DNA of 64,000 bases. It comes from JAHELQ01 sp964491915 (GTDB taxonomy: Bacteria > Acidobacteriota > Aminicenantia > UBA2199). The notes beneath the pieces were generated by a model that saw only the letters and a program-made list of their open reading frames with translations, was not told where the DNA came from and searched no databases. Shown here in pieces: positions 41,679 to 50,551 of this stretch; the first letter of the stretch is position 1; each line of letters starts with the position of its first letter. The stretch lies in the NCBI GenBank assembly GCA_964491915.1, contig CAZBHS010000033.1:1-64000 (forward strand), in the 5' to 3' direction. A program made the position numbers and the translations under genes.

Positions 41679-42875
41679 ATGGCATTTTTTCAAAACAGGA
41701 AACGCGGATTGGCTTCCGGTGTGTTCGGTATCGGAAGCATCGCTTTGTTCGTTTTAATCTTGATTGGCTGTGGAAGCCCTGAACCCAAGGAGGACATTGT
41801 GGTTCAAAAAACGGAACCCAAATTGGCGAGCAATATTTCGATCGAAAAACAACCGTTCGGCAAAACCGCAGACGGTAAAGCGGTGGATCTTTACACATTG
41901 AGCAATAAATCGGGAATGAAAGTGACAATCACCAATTACGGCGGCATCGTCACTTCATTGATTATACCGGATAAAAAAGGTCGCCCCGCGGATGTTGTGC
42001 TGGGATTCGGCACTCTGGATAAATATTTGGCGGGCCACCCCTATTTTGGCGCCATTATCGGACGATACGCCAATCGAATCGAAAACGCCCGTTTCTCTAT
42101 CGAAGGCGAGCCGTACACATTGACCGCTAATGATGGGAAACATCACCTTCATGGCGGCGCGCAAGGCTTCGACAAAAAAGTCTGGAAAGGCGAAATCGTC
42201 GGCGAAGAGAGCGAAGCGGGCGTGCGTCTCACCTATTTGAGCCCGGATGGCGAAGAGGGATACCCCGGCAACTTCGAAGCATCGGTCACATACCTGCTGA
42301 CAGAAGAGAATGAGTTAAAAGTAATCAACTCCGGTATCTGCGATCAATTATGCCCCATCAACCTCACCCATCACAGCTATTTCAATTTGAAAGGGGAAGG
42401 CAACGGAGACATCCTGGGTCACCAATTGATGATCAACGCCGATCAATACACCCCCATAGATGAAGACTTCATCGCCACAGGCTTGATAAAGTTGGTCAAA
42501 GACACCCCCATGGACTTTACGCTCCAACACCCAATCGGCGAATCAATTGGAAATCTCCCGAACGGTTACGATCACAACTACGTTCTGATCGATTATGTGG
42601 GAGCGATCCGGTTGGTGGCCAGCGTATACGAACCGGAGAGCGGCAGAGTCATGGACGTTCTATCGGATGAGCCGGGCTTGCAATTCTACAGCGGTAATTT
42701 TCTGGACGGATCAATCATAGGTAAATCAGGGAAACCTTATATAAAGCACGCGGGGCTTTGCCTGGAACCGCAACATTATCCGAACTCCCCCAATATACCC
42801 CATTTTCCCAACACTGTCGCTTCACCGGGCAAAATCCGTCGCAGCACGACAATTTACCGGTTTTACGCCCGGTAA
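41679..42875 (+). CDS. Aldose 1-epimerase (mutarotase), lipoprotein form
   Basis: A 398-residue GalM-family enzyme with an N-terminal lipoprotein signal (hydrophobic stretch then LIGC, Cys31), so anchored in the envelope, which is unusual but known for exported mutarotases. Family motifs: TNYGGIVTSLIIPDKKG, VLGFGTLDKYLAGHPYFGAIIGRYANRI, HHLHGG, LTHHSYFNLKGEG (catalytic His), DHNYVL, GLQFYSGNFLDG and LCLEPQHYPNSPN (catalytic Glu). It interconverts alpha and beta hexoses. GGAGG lies before the ATG. Confidence 0.93.
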   Translation: MAFFQNRKRGLASGVFGIGSIALFVLILIGCGSPEPKEDIVVQKTEPKLASNISIEKQPFGKTADGKAVDLYTLSNKSGMKVTITNYGGIVTSLIIPDKKGRPADVVLGFGTLDKYLAGHPYFGAIIGRYANRIENARFSIEGEPYTLTANDGKHHLHGGAQGFDKKVWKGEIVGEESEAGVRLTYLSPDGEEGYPGNFEASVTYLLTEENELKVINSGICDQLCPINLTHHSYFNLKGEGNGDILGHQLMINADQYTPIDEDFIATGLIKLVKDTPMDFTLQHPIGESIGNLPNGYDHNYVLIDYVGAIRLVASVYEPESGRVMDVLSDEPGLQFYSGNFLDGSIIGKSGKPYIKHAGLCLEPQHYPNSPNIPHFPNTVASPGKIRRSTTIYRFYAR

Positions 42876-42882
42876 AAAACAA

Positions 42883-42911
42883 GGGGCGACCAACGGTCCT
42901 CCGATCGCCCC
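42883..42911 (+). terminator. Hairpin after the aldose epimerase gene
   Basis: GGGGCGA (42883-42889) pairs with TCGCCCC (42905-42911). On the minus strand it is followed by TTGTTTTTT; on the plus strand no T-run follows, so it may act mainly against antisense reading. Confidence 0.45.
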
Positions 42912-43094
42912 TGTCAAGATAGAACTAAGGAAGGAGACAATGCCATTGAGCCATTTTGATTCCCAAAAAAACAACCCTGCACCCATGTAAAAAACAAGGT
43001 TGTAGATACTGGCCAAAGCACAAAAACCCAGGATAAATGGAAGAGAGAAGATCAGTTCCAGTTGGGTATACCACCAGAATAATGCTCTAGACGA

Positions 43095-43165
43095 GGATCT
43101 TCGACCGAAAACCGGTTTCAGGACGCCCGGAAACTTGTTTCAGGACACCTCTGGACCTCCTCGCC
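43095..43165. other. TTTCAGGAC repeat block, possible insertion-sequence end
   Basis: In the 42912-43236 spacer, GGTTTCAGGACGCCCGG and TTGTTTCAGGACACC sit next to each other, and CCAGGACAC recurs at 43212. On the minus strand TGTCCTGAAAC repeats resemble the multiple short repeats at ends of IS21-like elements. No transposase is present. A 16-codon plus-strand frame at 42940 (after AAGGAAGGAG) is the only other thing seen in the spacer. Confidence 0.25.
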
Positions 43166-43236
43166 CGGTATTCCCTGGCCATTTTTCAATTTACCTTGCC
43201 TTTGGAAGATTCCAGGACACGATGTGAAAAATTATT

Positions 43237-43265
43237 TTGTAAATAGTGAACTTATTTAGTATAAT
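43237..43265 (+). promoter_or_regulatory. Histidine kinase promoter
   Basis: TTGTAA (43237-43242), a 17-nt spacer and TATAAT (43260-43265), 33 bases before the ATG at 43299. Confidence 0.5.
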
Positions 43266-43298
43266 TACAGTGTGAACTTTTCTCACAATGGAGAAAGG

Positions 43299-46232
43299 AT
43301 GGGAGATAACGAAAGGCAACTCAAGACTCTCCGTCAATTGGAGCGGGAAAAAGAGATTCTTTTCAAATTGACCGAAGCCACCAATACCTCTATCAACCTG
43401 GAGGACCTGTTTCATAAGATTCATTTAATATTCAAAGAAAACTATTCAACGGAAAACTTCTATGTCGCTATTTATGACAAACACACCCCGCTCATCAGTT
43501 TTCCGTATTTTAGCGACCGCTTCGATCAACCTCCCCATACCCAAAAGCCCGGAAATGGTTTGACCGAGTATGTGATCAACACCGGGAAGACCCTTCTCTT
43601 AAACGGAGACGCAGTGGACCGAATGGTGGAACGCGAAGGATTGAAAATAAAGGGGAAACGCGCCCAAAGCTGGTTGGGGGTTCCGCTTAAATCCAGCGAA
43701 CGGACCATCGGTATGTTCGCGGTCCAGAAATACTCGGGCGAGGAACCGGTGGGGAAAGACCAAAAAACAATGTTCGAGTTGGTGGCCCGCTTGATCGCCA
43801 TGGCAATTGTCCGTATCAAATGGGAAGAGGCATTGGCCAAAAATGAATACAAATACCGGAGAATCTTGAACGATTCGCTGGTAGGCATCTATATCATCCA
43901 ACAAGGAAAATTGAAATTTTGCAATTGGAAATTCGCACAGATTTTCGGTTTCGAAAGCCCGGAGAAAGCGCTCGAGGTAACGGTCCACTCGATGGTTGCC
44001 CAGCAGAGCCGTGAAAAGGTCAAACATGAGCTGCAACTTCGGGAAAGCGGGCAAAAAATGTCGTCCCATTATGAATTCAAAGCGGTAAAACGCGATGGAA
44101 CATTATTTGATGTGGAAGTATTGGGAAGCAGGATCGACTACCTGGGGGCGCCGGCGGTTCAAGGAACCCTCGTGGATATTACCGAGCGCAAACAAATGCT
44201 GGATTCCTTGACCGAAAGCGAAGCGAAATTTAGAAACCTGGTGGATCAATCTCCCCTGGCTATCGAGATCTTCGCTATGGAGGGAACCCTCGTCGCCGCC
44301 AACAGAGCCTGGGAATCGCTGTGGGGATTGAGTAAAGAGGAAGAGATCGATCGCTTCAATGTATTCACTCACCCATCGATGCAACAATCGGAGCTTTTAC
44401 CATATATGAAACGAATATTCAACGGAGAAGACATCGCCTTTCCCATCCTGAAATTCAAGCCCGATAGCCGTCATCAGGGAGATATATATCTCCGCACCTA
44501 TTATTATCCCATCAAAGACAGCCGGGGAATTCCACAGAACATAGTGATACTGCATGAGGACCTCACCAAAATGAAACGGGCGGAAGACGCCATCAAAGAT
44601 ATTGTCGCCGGAGGATATTCGAGAAGCGGGAACGAGTTCTTCCGGACAATGGTCAAACAATTGGCCAAAACCCTCAATGCCGACTATACATTTATCGGAG
44701 AACTGTCGAAAGAAAAACAGGATTTCATCACCAGCCTGGCTTTCTTCGCCGATGGCAAACCATACAAAAATTTCAAATATAGCCTGAAAGGCACACCATG
44801 CCAGAATGTAGTCGGAAAAAAGATTTGCTCCTATCCTTCGGGAATTGTAAGTCTCTTTCCCGCCGACCGTATGTTAAAAAAACTAGACGTCGAAGGTTAT
44901 GTTGGAATCCCCCTATTCGACTCCCATGGCACACCGGTGGGAATCATTGTCGCCCTGTTTCGCAAACCGCTTCTGGATGTGGCGTTCTCAGAATCTGTCC
45001 TGCAAATTTTCGCCGCCAGGACCGCGGGCGAGATCGAGCGGATGCACCTGGACAAACGGCGGGAAAAGCTCGAGGAACAACTGCGCCATGCTCATAAAAT
45101 GGAAGCCCTCGGCACACTGGCCGGAGGGATCGCCCATGACTTCAACAATATCCTGAGCGCCATCTACGGATACACGGAGCTGACCCTCTCCACCCTCGAG
45201 CCGGACAGCAAAGAGCACTCCAATCTAGAGCAGGTGATCGCCGCGTCCGACCGCGCCCGCGAAATGGTTCAACAGATCCTGACCTTTAGCCGCAAAAAAG
45301 AGAAAGGTCAAAAACCAATACTACTGAGAAACATCGTCAAAGAGGTATTAAAATTATTGCAATCCATACTCCCCGCCACCATTGAATTAAAAACAGAAAT
45401 CGCGGAAATCAATTTACCGGTACTCGCGGATCCGACTGAAATCCACCAGGTGATCATGAACCTGTGCACCAACGCGATCCATGCCATGGAAGAGGGTCGG
45501 GGGACGCTTACAATTTCCCTACGAAAAATCAAACATCCTCCAGGCCTCTCAGCCCGTCTCCCGAAGTCGGATGCCGGCTATCTTCAATTGACCGTCCGCG
45601 ACACCGGTCTCGGAATACCGCAGGATATTAAACACCGCATCTTCGATCCCTATTTCACCACAAAAGAAAAAGGACAGGGCACCGGTCTCGGATTGTCGGT
45701 GGTGCATGGCATCGTTCAGGCCCACAACGGCGATATCCAGGTGGAATCGAGCCCAGGCCTGGGCGCTAGCTTCAACATTTTCCTACCGGGCCTCAAAGGG
45801 GAAAAAATACCGGACCGCCAATCCGAAGAGGTCATCCCCGGCCAGAATGAATGGATACTGTTTGTGGACGATAAAAAACCACTCACCCAATTGGCGAACC
45901 AACTGCTCCCTAAAATCGGTTACAATGTCATCACCTGTAACAATGGGAACGAAGCCCTGGATGTTTTCAAACGAAATCCAGACCGGTTCAAATTGGTGAT
46001 AGCCGATGACATTATGCCGAAAATCACCGGAATCCAACTGGCCAAAAAACTGAGAAAAATTCGCGGCGACATACCGATTCTCTTGTGCACAGGTCTCGAT
46101 AAAAAAATAAACGCGCCGCTCTCAAACACCGGCATCGACGGCTACATCCTTAAACCTATCACCAGCGCCATACTGTCCCGCGCAATCAATAAAGTGCTGA
46201 AGAAAGATAAAAACCCGGCAACCCCCACTTGA
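43299..46232 (+). CDS. Hybrid sensor histidine kinase (GAF-PAS-PAS-GAF-HisKA-HATPase-REC)
   Basis: A 977-residue soluble sensor. After a short coiled segment come a GAF domain (to about residue 190), two PAS domains (each ending in a TLVDITERK- or ILHEDLTKMK-type boundary), and a second GAF-like domain. The HisKA box follows with His near residue 613 in AGGIAHDFNNIL, then the HATPase N box (MNLCTNAIHAM), G boxes (DTGLGIPQDI, GTGLGLSVVHGIV), and a C-terminal receiver with acidic pocket FVDDKK, phosphoacceptor Asp in VIADDIMPKITG and the conserved Lys in GYILKPI. No transmembrane segment, so it senses cytoplasmic signals. GGAG precedes the ATG; a GTG nine codons upstream is possible. No separate response regulator is adjacent. 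Confidence 0.93.
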   Translation: MGDNERQLKTLRQLEREKEILFKLTEATNTSINLEDLFHKIHLIFKENYSTENFYVAIYDKHTPLISFPYFSDRFDQPPHTQKPGNGLTEYVINTGKTLLLNGDAVDRMVEREGLKIKGKRAQSWLGVPLKSSERTIGMFAVQKYSGEEPVGKDQKTMFELVARLIAMAIVRIKWEEALAKNEYKYRRILNDSLVGIYIIQQGKLKFCNWKFAQIFGFESPEKALEVTVHSMVAQQSREKVKHELQLRESGQKMSSHYEFKAVKRDGTLFDVEVLGSRIDYLGAPAVQGTLVDITERKQMLDSLTESEAKFRNLVDQSPLAIEIFAMEGTLVAANRAWESLWGLSKEEEIDRFNVFTHPSMQQSELLPYMKRIFNGEDIAFPILKFKPDSRHQGDIYLRTYYYPIKDSRGIPQNIVILHEDLTKMKRAEDAIKDIVAGGYSRSGNEFFRTMVKQLAKTLNADYTFIGELSKEKQDFITSLAFFADGKPYKNFKYSLKGTPCQNVVGKKICSYPSGIVSLFPADRMLKKLDVEGYVGIPLFDSHGTPVGIIVALFRKPLLDVAFSESVLQIFAARTAGEIERMHLDKRREKLEEQLRHAHKMEALGTLAGGIAHDFNNILSAIYGYTELTLSTLEPDSKEHSNLEQVIAASDRAREMVQQILTFSRKKEKGQKPILLRNIVKEVLKLLQSILPATIELKTEIAEINLPVLADPTEIHQVIMNLCTNAIHAMEEGRGTLTISLRKIKHPPGLSARLPKSDAGYLQLTVRDTGLGIPQDIKHRIFDPYFTTKEKGQGTGLGLSVVHGIVQAHNGDIQVESSPGLGASFNIFLPGLKGEKIPDRQSEEVIPGQNEWILFVDDKKPLTQLANQLLPKIGYNVITCNNGNEALDVFKRNPDRFKLVIADDIMPKITGIQLAKKLRKIRGDIPILLCTGLDKKINAPLSNTGIDGYILKPITSAILSRAINKVLKKDKNPATPT

Positions 46233-46263
46233 ATAAATTAAAAAAAAATATAAAATATAAACT

Positions 46264-46659
46264 ATGGAACCATTTCTTTTCCTCCGGCCCAACACGCGAA
46301 AAAAAATAAACCATACCGTCACAGTAAAGCTCGATTCCCAAAAAGAGGAAAAAGAAGAGAAACGATCCATCTTTTGCAAAAGCTGCAATCATAAAATCAC
46401 CTCGTTCGAAGAGTTCATCCCCATTGACGGCCACTACCGCCATACCTTTAAAAATCCAGTGGGATTGGTGTTCCAGATCGGCTGCTTCAAGGATGCCGAA
46501 GGGTGTGTGATCTATGGCGACCCGACCCACGATCATACCTGGTTCCCGGGATTTGATTGGTCCTTCGCCCATTGCGCTCATTGCAACCGCCACCTCGGTT
46601 GGTACTACCAGGACAATGGCCGAAGTTTTTTCGGCTTGATTCTCGACAATCTCTCGTAA
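46264..46659 (+). CDS. Bacterial cereblon-like (CULT domain) protein
   Basis: A 131-residue protein. The zinc pairs are Cys38/Cys41 (FCKSCNHKI) and Cys104/Cys107 (HCAHC). The three tryptophans Trp93, Trp99 and Trp113 (TWFPGFDW ... HLGWYYQ) form the aromatic cage of CULT domains. This is the fold of the thalidomide-binding domain of cereblon; bacterial single-domain versions exist and bind cyclic imides or uracil-like ligands, with unknown physiology. The first 33 residues are basic/acidic and probably disordered. It follows the histidine kinase by 31 bases and has no clear ribosome site, so it may be read from the kinase transcript or leaderless. Confidence 0.82.
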   Translation: MEPFLFLRPNTRKKINHTVTVKLDSQKEEKEEKRSIFCKSCNHKITSFEEFIPIDGHYRHTFKNPVGLVFQIGCFKDAEGCVIYGDPTHDHTWFPGFDWSFAHCAHCNRHLGWYYQDNGRSFFGLILDNLS

Positions 46660-46730
46660 ACCGCACCGCCCCATTCACCGTACAATTGATTTTAGCGGAC
46701 ATCACTGGTATTATCCAAATGGAGGCAAAC

Positions 46731-48806
46731 ATGAAGAAAAAATCTATTCGTACACTGTTAGTGTTTTTGACAGTCACGATGTTCTTATCCGTTTTCTCGA
46801 TGGGAATTCAGGCGGCGGAGCCGGTTTCCCCCGCGGACGTACTGGGTACCAAAACCCTTTCGCAATCCGCCATCAGCCCGGACGGGAAATGGATCGCTTA
46901 TACATTTAGAGTCCCGAGAACAGCAACCGATAAACCCGGTTCGTCTTACACGGAGCTACATCTGGTGAATATCAAAACCGGGACGCACACCCCCTTTATC
47001 ACCGGGAAAGTCCATGTGGGCGCACTCCGCTGGAGCCCGGACGGAACAAAAATCGCGTTCACCACCCGCAGGGGCGAAAAAGCCAGGACCCAGATCTGGA
47101 TCATCCCCCGCGACGGCGGCGAAGCACAGCAGGCGACACATTGCGAAACCTCCGTGCTAGGATTTGAATGGCATCCGAACGGCAAGCAGATCGCCTACAT
47201 GGCAACCGCACCCCAAACAAAAAAAGAGAAAGAACTAAAGAAAAAAGGGTATGACTTCATCTTTTACGAAGAGAACCTCAAACACCGCAATCTCTATATC
47301 CAGGACCTGGACAAAAAGGCGAAACCCCTTCAATTGACCGAAAACAAGACAGTGTGGAGCTTTAACTTCAGTCCCGACGGCAAAACCATCGCAGCCGCGG
47401 CTTCGGAAAAAAACCTGGTGGATCACCACTATATGTTCCAGAAGCTCTATCTCCTGGATATCGCATCCAAAAAGACGACCCAACTGACCGACAACCCCGG
47501 CAAACTGGGCAATTACGCCTGGAGCCCCGACAACAAGCGCATCGCTTATACGGCGGCCTCGACCCGGGCGGACCACGCCGTCAGCCAGGTTTACGTCATC
47601 GATATCCAATCCAAAAAAACCATTAACCTCACCGAAAATAAATTCAAAGGCCATGTCAGCCGCGCCTATTGGAAAAACAACACCACTGTGGCCTATATCG
47701 CCGGCGAAGGCGTTTGGTCCACACTGAGTGTCGTGCCGGCAACCGGCGGCCCCCGGAAAATCATCTTCGACGCCAAAGACACCGGCGTCATCTTCCGCTC
47801 CCTTCATTTCTCGAAAGACTTTCGCCACGCGGCGTTTTCCGGCAGTTCCCCCGACATCCCCGGCGACCTATTCTATTGGCAAGTGGGCAAAAAAATAAAG
47901 AGACTCACCACCCTCAATCCATGGTTGGCCCAGCGCGCATTGGGCAAGCAGGAGATCATCCGCTTCAATGCCCGCGACAAGCAAGAGATCGAAGGTCTGC
48001 TGATTTACCCGGTGGACTACAAAAAAGGCGACACCTATCCTCTAGTGGTGACAGTGCACGGCGGACCGGAATCCCACTACTTCAATAGTTGGGTCACCCG
48101 CTACGCCACACCGGGACAGGTATTGGCCGGCAACGGTTACCTGGTCTATTACCCCAATTACAGAGCTTCCACCGGTTACGGCGTGGACTTTGCCATGGCG
48201 GGATATGAAGACGCGGCGGGCGTTGAATTCGACGACATCGCCGACGGCATCGAGTTCCTGGTGAAAGAGGGACTGGCGGACAAAAACCGCGTCGGTTTAG
48301 GCGGCGGATCCTACGGTGGTTACGCCGCCGGATGGTTCGGCACCTATTACACCAAGCTGGTGCGCGCCGTGTGTATGTTTGTGGGCATCAGCGATCTCAT
48401 CAGCAAGCGCGGCACCACCGATATCCCCTATGAAGAGCTCTATGTCCATTCGGGCAAAAAGTTGGAAGAGATGTGGGAAGAGAGCCTGAAACGGAGCCCC
48501 ATCTACTGGGCCCACCAGAGTAAATCCGCCTTCCTGATTCTTGGCGGAGCCGACGATCCCAGGGTTCATCCCTCCCAGAGTATGGAATTGTACCGCCGTT
48601 TGAAAATGAACGACCATCCGGCCACCCGCCTGGTGCAGTATCCGGGCGAAGGACACGGCAACCGCAAGCAGCCGGGGCAGATCGACGTGATCCACAGAGT
48701 ACTGGCCTGGTACGATTGGTATGTGAAAGAGGCCAAACCATTGGACGGCCCGATGCCGCCGCTGGACATCAGCGACCAATACGGCCTCTGCCTGAAAGAA
48801 AAATAG
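46731..48806 (+). CDS. S9 family (prolyl oligopeptidase/DPP-type) peptidase
   Basis: About 691 residues with signal peptide (SIRTLLVFLTVTMFLSVFSMGIQA). An N-terminal beta-propeller of PD40-like blades (SPDGKWIAYTF, SPDGTKIAFTTR, SPDGKTIAAAA, SPDNKRIAYTA) is followed by an alpha/beta hydrolase domain. The catalytic Ser lies in GLGGGSYGGYAAGW, Asp in LGGADDPRVHPSQ and His in PGEGHGNR. It probably acts as a dipeptidyl- or oligopeptidase in the periplasm. The ATG at 46731 after GGAGG is chosen; the longer frame overlaps the cereblon-like gene. Confidence 0.92.
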   Translation: MKKKSIRTLLVFLTVTMFLSVFSMGIQAAEPVSPADVLGTKTLSQSAISPDGKWIAYTFRVPRTATDKPGSSYTELHLVNIKTGTHTPFITGKVHVGALRWSPDGTKIAFTTRRGEKARTQIWIIPRDGGEAQQATHCETSVLGFEWHPNGKQIAYMATAPQTKKEKELKKKGYDFIFYEENLKHRNLYIQDLDKKAKPLQLTENKTVWSFNFSPDGKTIAAAASEKNLVDHHYMFQKLYLLDIASKKTTQLTDNPGKLGNYAWSPDNKRIAYTAASTRADHAVSQVYVIDIQSKKTINLTENKFKGHVSRAYWKNNTTVAYIAGEGVWSTLSVVPATGGPRKIIFDAKDTGVIFRSLHFSKDFRHAAFSGSSPDIPGDLFYWQVGKKIKRLTTLNPWLAQRALGKQEIIRFNARDKQEIEGLLIYPVDYKKGDTYPLVVTVHGGPESHYFNSWVTRYATPGQVLAGNGYLVYYPNYRASTGYGVDFAMAGYEDAAGVEFDDIADGIEFLVKEGLADKNRVGLGGGSYGGYAAGWFGTYYTKLVRAVCMFVGISDLISKRGTTDIPYEELYVHSGKKLEEMWEESLKRSPIYWAHQSKSAFLILGGADDPRVHPSQSMELYRRLKMNDHPATRLVQYPGEGHGNRKQPGQIDVIHRVLAWYDWYVKEAKPLDGPMPPLDISDQYGLCLKEK

Positions 48807-48832
48807 AAACACAATCATAAATATCTCCCGGA

Positions 48833-48858
48833 GCCGGCGCTTAATACTTAGCGCCGGC
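48833..48858 (+). terminator. Hairpin after the S9 peptidase gene
   Basis: GCCGGCGCT (48833-48841) pairs perfectly with AGCGCCGGC (48850-48858), 27 bases past the stop. No T-run follows. Confidence 0.55.
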
Positions 48859-48895
48859 CCCGGTAAAATATCAGATATTTAAATTTCTGTTTGTA

Positions 48896-48924
48896 TTGAC
48901 ATTATAACCGCATTTCTATATAAA
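48896..48924 (+). promoter_or_regulatory. Symporter promoter implying a leaderless mRNA
   Basis: TTGACA (48896-48901), a 17-nt spacer and TATAAA (48919-48924). The ATG begins at 48930, only 6 bases after the -10, so transcription should start at or beside the start codon. No ribosome site is present. Confidence 0.6.
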
Positions 48925-48929
48925 ATAAG

Positions 48930-50456
48930 ATGCAATTTACAACAATCGATATTATTTCCTTCGTGGCATTCATCGCCGCGGTCATCGGCATTTCTTTGTA
49001 CGCCTCCCGCAAGCAAGACACATCCGAGGATTATTTTTTGGCGGGCCGCAAATTGACCTGGTGGCTCATTGGCTTTTCCCTCATCGCCTCCAACATATCC
49101 ACCGAACACTTTGTCGGTATGGCGGGCAGAGGGTACGAATTGGGCCTGGCCATCGCCAGTTACGAATGGATGGCGGCGGTGACCCTGGTGTTCGTGGCGC
49201 TGGTATTGCTTCCCAAATTTTTGAAGAGCGGCATCTACACCATCCCCGAGTACCTGGAATACAGATACGACTCCAAAACCCGGACATTGATGGCGATATT
49301 CATGATGATCGCCTACATCCTGGTGGCTCTGGCCTCGGTCCTCTACTCCGGCGCCCTCGCCCTGAACGCCGTTTTCGGCATCGGCCTGGTGCAAGGGATC
49401 TGGTTGATCGGATTCATCGCCGGCGTGTACACCGTGTACGGCGGATTGAAAGCCGTGGTATGGTCCGACTTGATTCAAGGTGTGGCGTTGCTCTTGGGCG
49501 GCGTGTTCGTCACCATCCTGGCCTTCAAAGCCGTGGGAGGCATCGATGTCTTCCTGGCCCAATCGGGCGGCAAGCTGCATACGGTGCTGCCGTGGAATCA
49601 TGCGGAAATGCCGTGGGTGGCTGTGTTTATCGGCGGACTGTGGATCCCCAACATCTTTTATTGGGGCCTCAACCAGTTCATCACCCAACGGACATTGGGG
49701 GCCAAAAGTCTGGCGGAAGGTCAGAAAGGCATCATATTCGCGGCATTTTTGAAGCTCATCATCCCCTTCATCATCGTGTTTCCCGGTATCATCGCCTTCC
49801 AATTGTACGGCTCCCAAATAGCGCAGGCGGACCAAGCCTACCCCTTCTTGATCCAGAAGATCCTGCCCATCGGTTTTAGAGGCATCATGTTCTCCGCCCT
49901 CTTTGGAGCGGTCCTCAGCTCGCTGGATTCGATGCTCAATTCAGCCTCCACCATCTTCACCATCGATCTCTACAAAAAGTATTTCAAAAAAGAGGTGGAC
50001 AATCATAAATTGGTCACCATCGGGCGAATCATGACCGCCATCTTCGTGGTGATCGGCTGTCTATGGGCCCCCATCATCACCAAATTCGGCAGCGTGTACC
50101 AATACATCCAGAAAATCTGGGGCTTCCTCTCCCCCGGAATCGTGGCCGCCTTCCTATTCGGCATGGTAGTCAAGAAAGCCCCCCCCATGGCAGCCATCGG
50201 AGCCATGATTTTGGGAATACCGGTGTATGGCCTCTGCCTTTTCCTGATGCCGGACGTGGCATTCCTGCACCACATGTTCATCACCTTTATCATATTGATC
50301 GTGTACATGGCAACCGTAACTCTACTCAAACCCCTCCCCGCACCCCGCCGCATGCCGGTCAACGATAACTTCGACCTGCAATCGCTACCGGCGGTCAAAC
50401 TCTGGGGCGCCGCAGTCATCGCCGCCACCGCCGTGTTATACATTATTTTCTGGTAA
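48930..50456 (+). CDS. Sodium/solute symporter (SSS family, SGLT-like)
   Basis: A 508-residue, roughly 13-14-helix membrane protein. EDYFLAGRKLTWWLIGFSLIASNISTEHFVGMAG is split over helix 1 and is the SGLT-type sodium-site region; GIYTIPEYLEYRYDSKTRT and IFYWGLNQFITQRTLGAKS are further family signatures. Closest in pattern to sodium/sugar cotransporters such as vSGLT, so a sugar or related polyol is a reasonable substrate (inference). Its promoter places the transcription start at the ATG. Confidence 0.9.
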   Translation: MQFTTIDIISFVAFIAAVIGISLYASRKQDTSEDYFLAGRKLTWWLIGFSLIASNISTEHFVGMAGRGYELGLAIASYEWMAAVTLVFVALVLLPKFLKSGIYTIPEYLEYRYDSKTRTLMAIFMMIAYILVALASVLYSGALALNAVFGIGLVQGIWLIGFIAGVYTVYGGLKAVVWSDLIQGVALLLGGVFVTILAFKAVGGIDVFLAQSGGKLHTVLPWNHAEMPWVAVFIGGLWIPNIFYWGLNQFITQRTLGAKSLAEGQKGIIFAAFLKLIIPFIIVFPGIIAFQLYGSQIAQADQAYPFLIQKILPIGFRGIMFSALFGAVLSSLDSMLNSASTIFTIDLYKKYFKKEVDNHKLVTIGRIMTAIFVVIGCLWAPIITKFGSVYQYIQKIWGFLSPGIVAAFLFGMVVKKAPPMAAIGAMILGIPVYGLCLFLMPDVAFLHHMFITFIILIVYMATVTLLKPLPAPRRMPVNDNFDLQSLPAVKLWGAAVIAATAVLYIIFW

Positions 50457-50473
50457 TCGCTCTATTATAGTAT

Positions 50474-50502
50474 GAAGCGCTGGATCAGGCCACCGGCGCT
50501 TC
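50474..50502 (+). terminator. Hairpin after the symporter gene
   Basis: GAAGCGC (50474-50480) pairs with GCGCTTC (50496-50502), 18 bases past the stop; no T-run. Confidence 0.35.
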
Positions 50503-50514
50503 CTGAATCCCGCC

Positions 50515-50543
50515 TTGTGTTTTCCCTCGATCTCCATTAAAAT
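50515..50543 (+). promoter_or_regulatory. Acyltransferase promoter, also leaderless in layout
   Basis: TTGTGT (50515-50520), a 17-nt spacer and TAAAAT (50538-50543), with the ATG 8 bases later at 50552 and no ribosome site. Confidence 0.45.
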
Positions 50544-50551
50544 ATTGAATT

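Noticed and set aside
42822..43016. 64-codon minus-strand ORF after the aldose epimerase
   Set aside because: Contains a terminator hairpin and overlaps the epimerase end; the TTG start has no ribosome site.
48879..49835. 318-codon minus-strand ORF opposite the symporter
   Set aside because: Antisense shadow; the sense frame is a clear SSS transporter with its own promoter.
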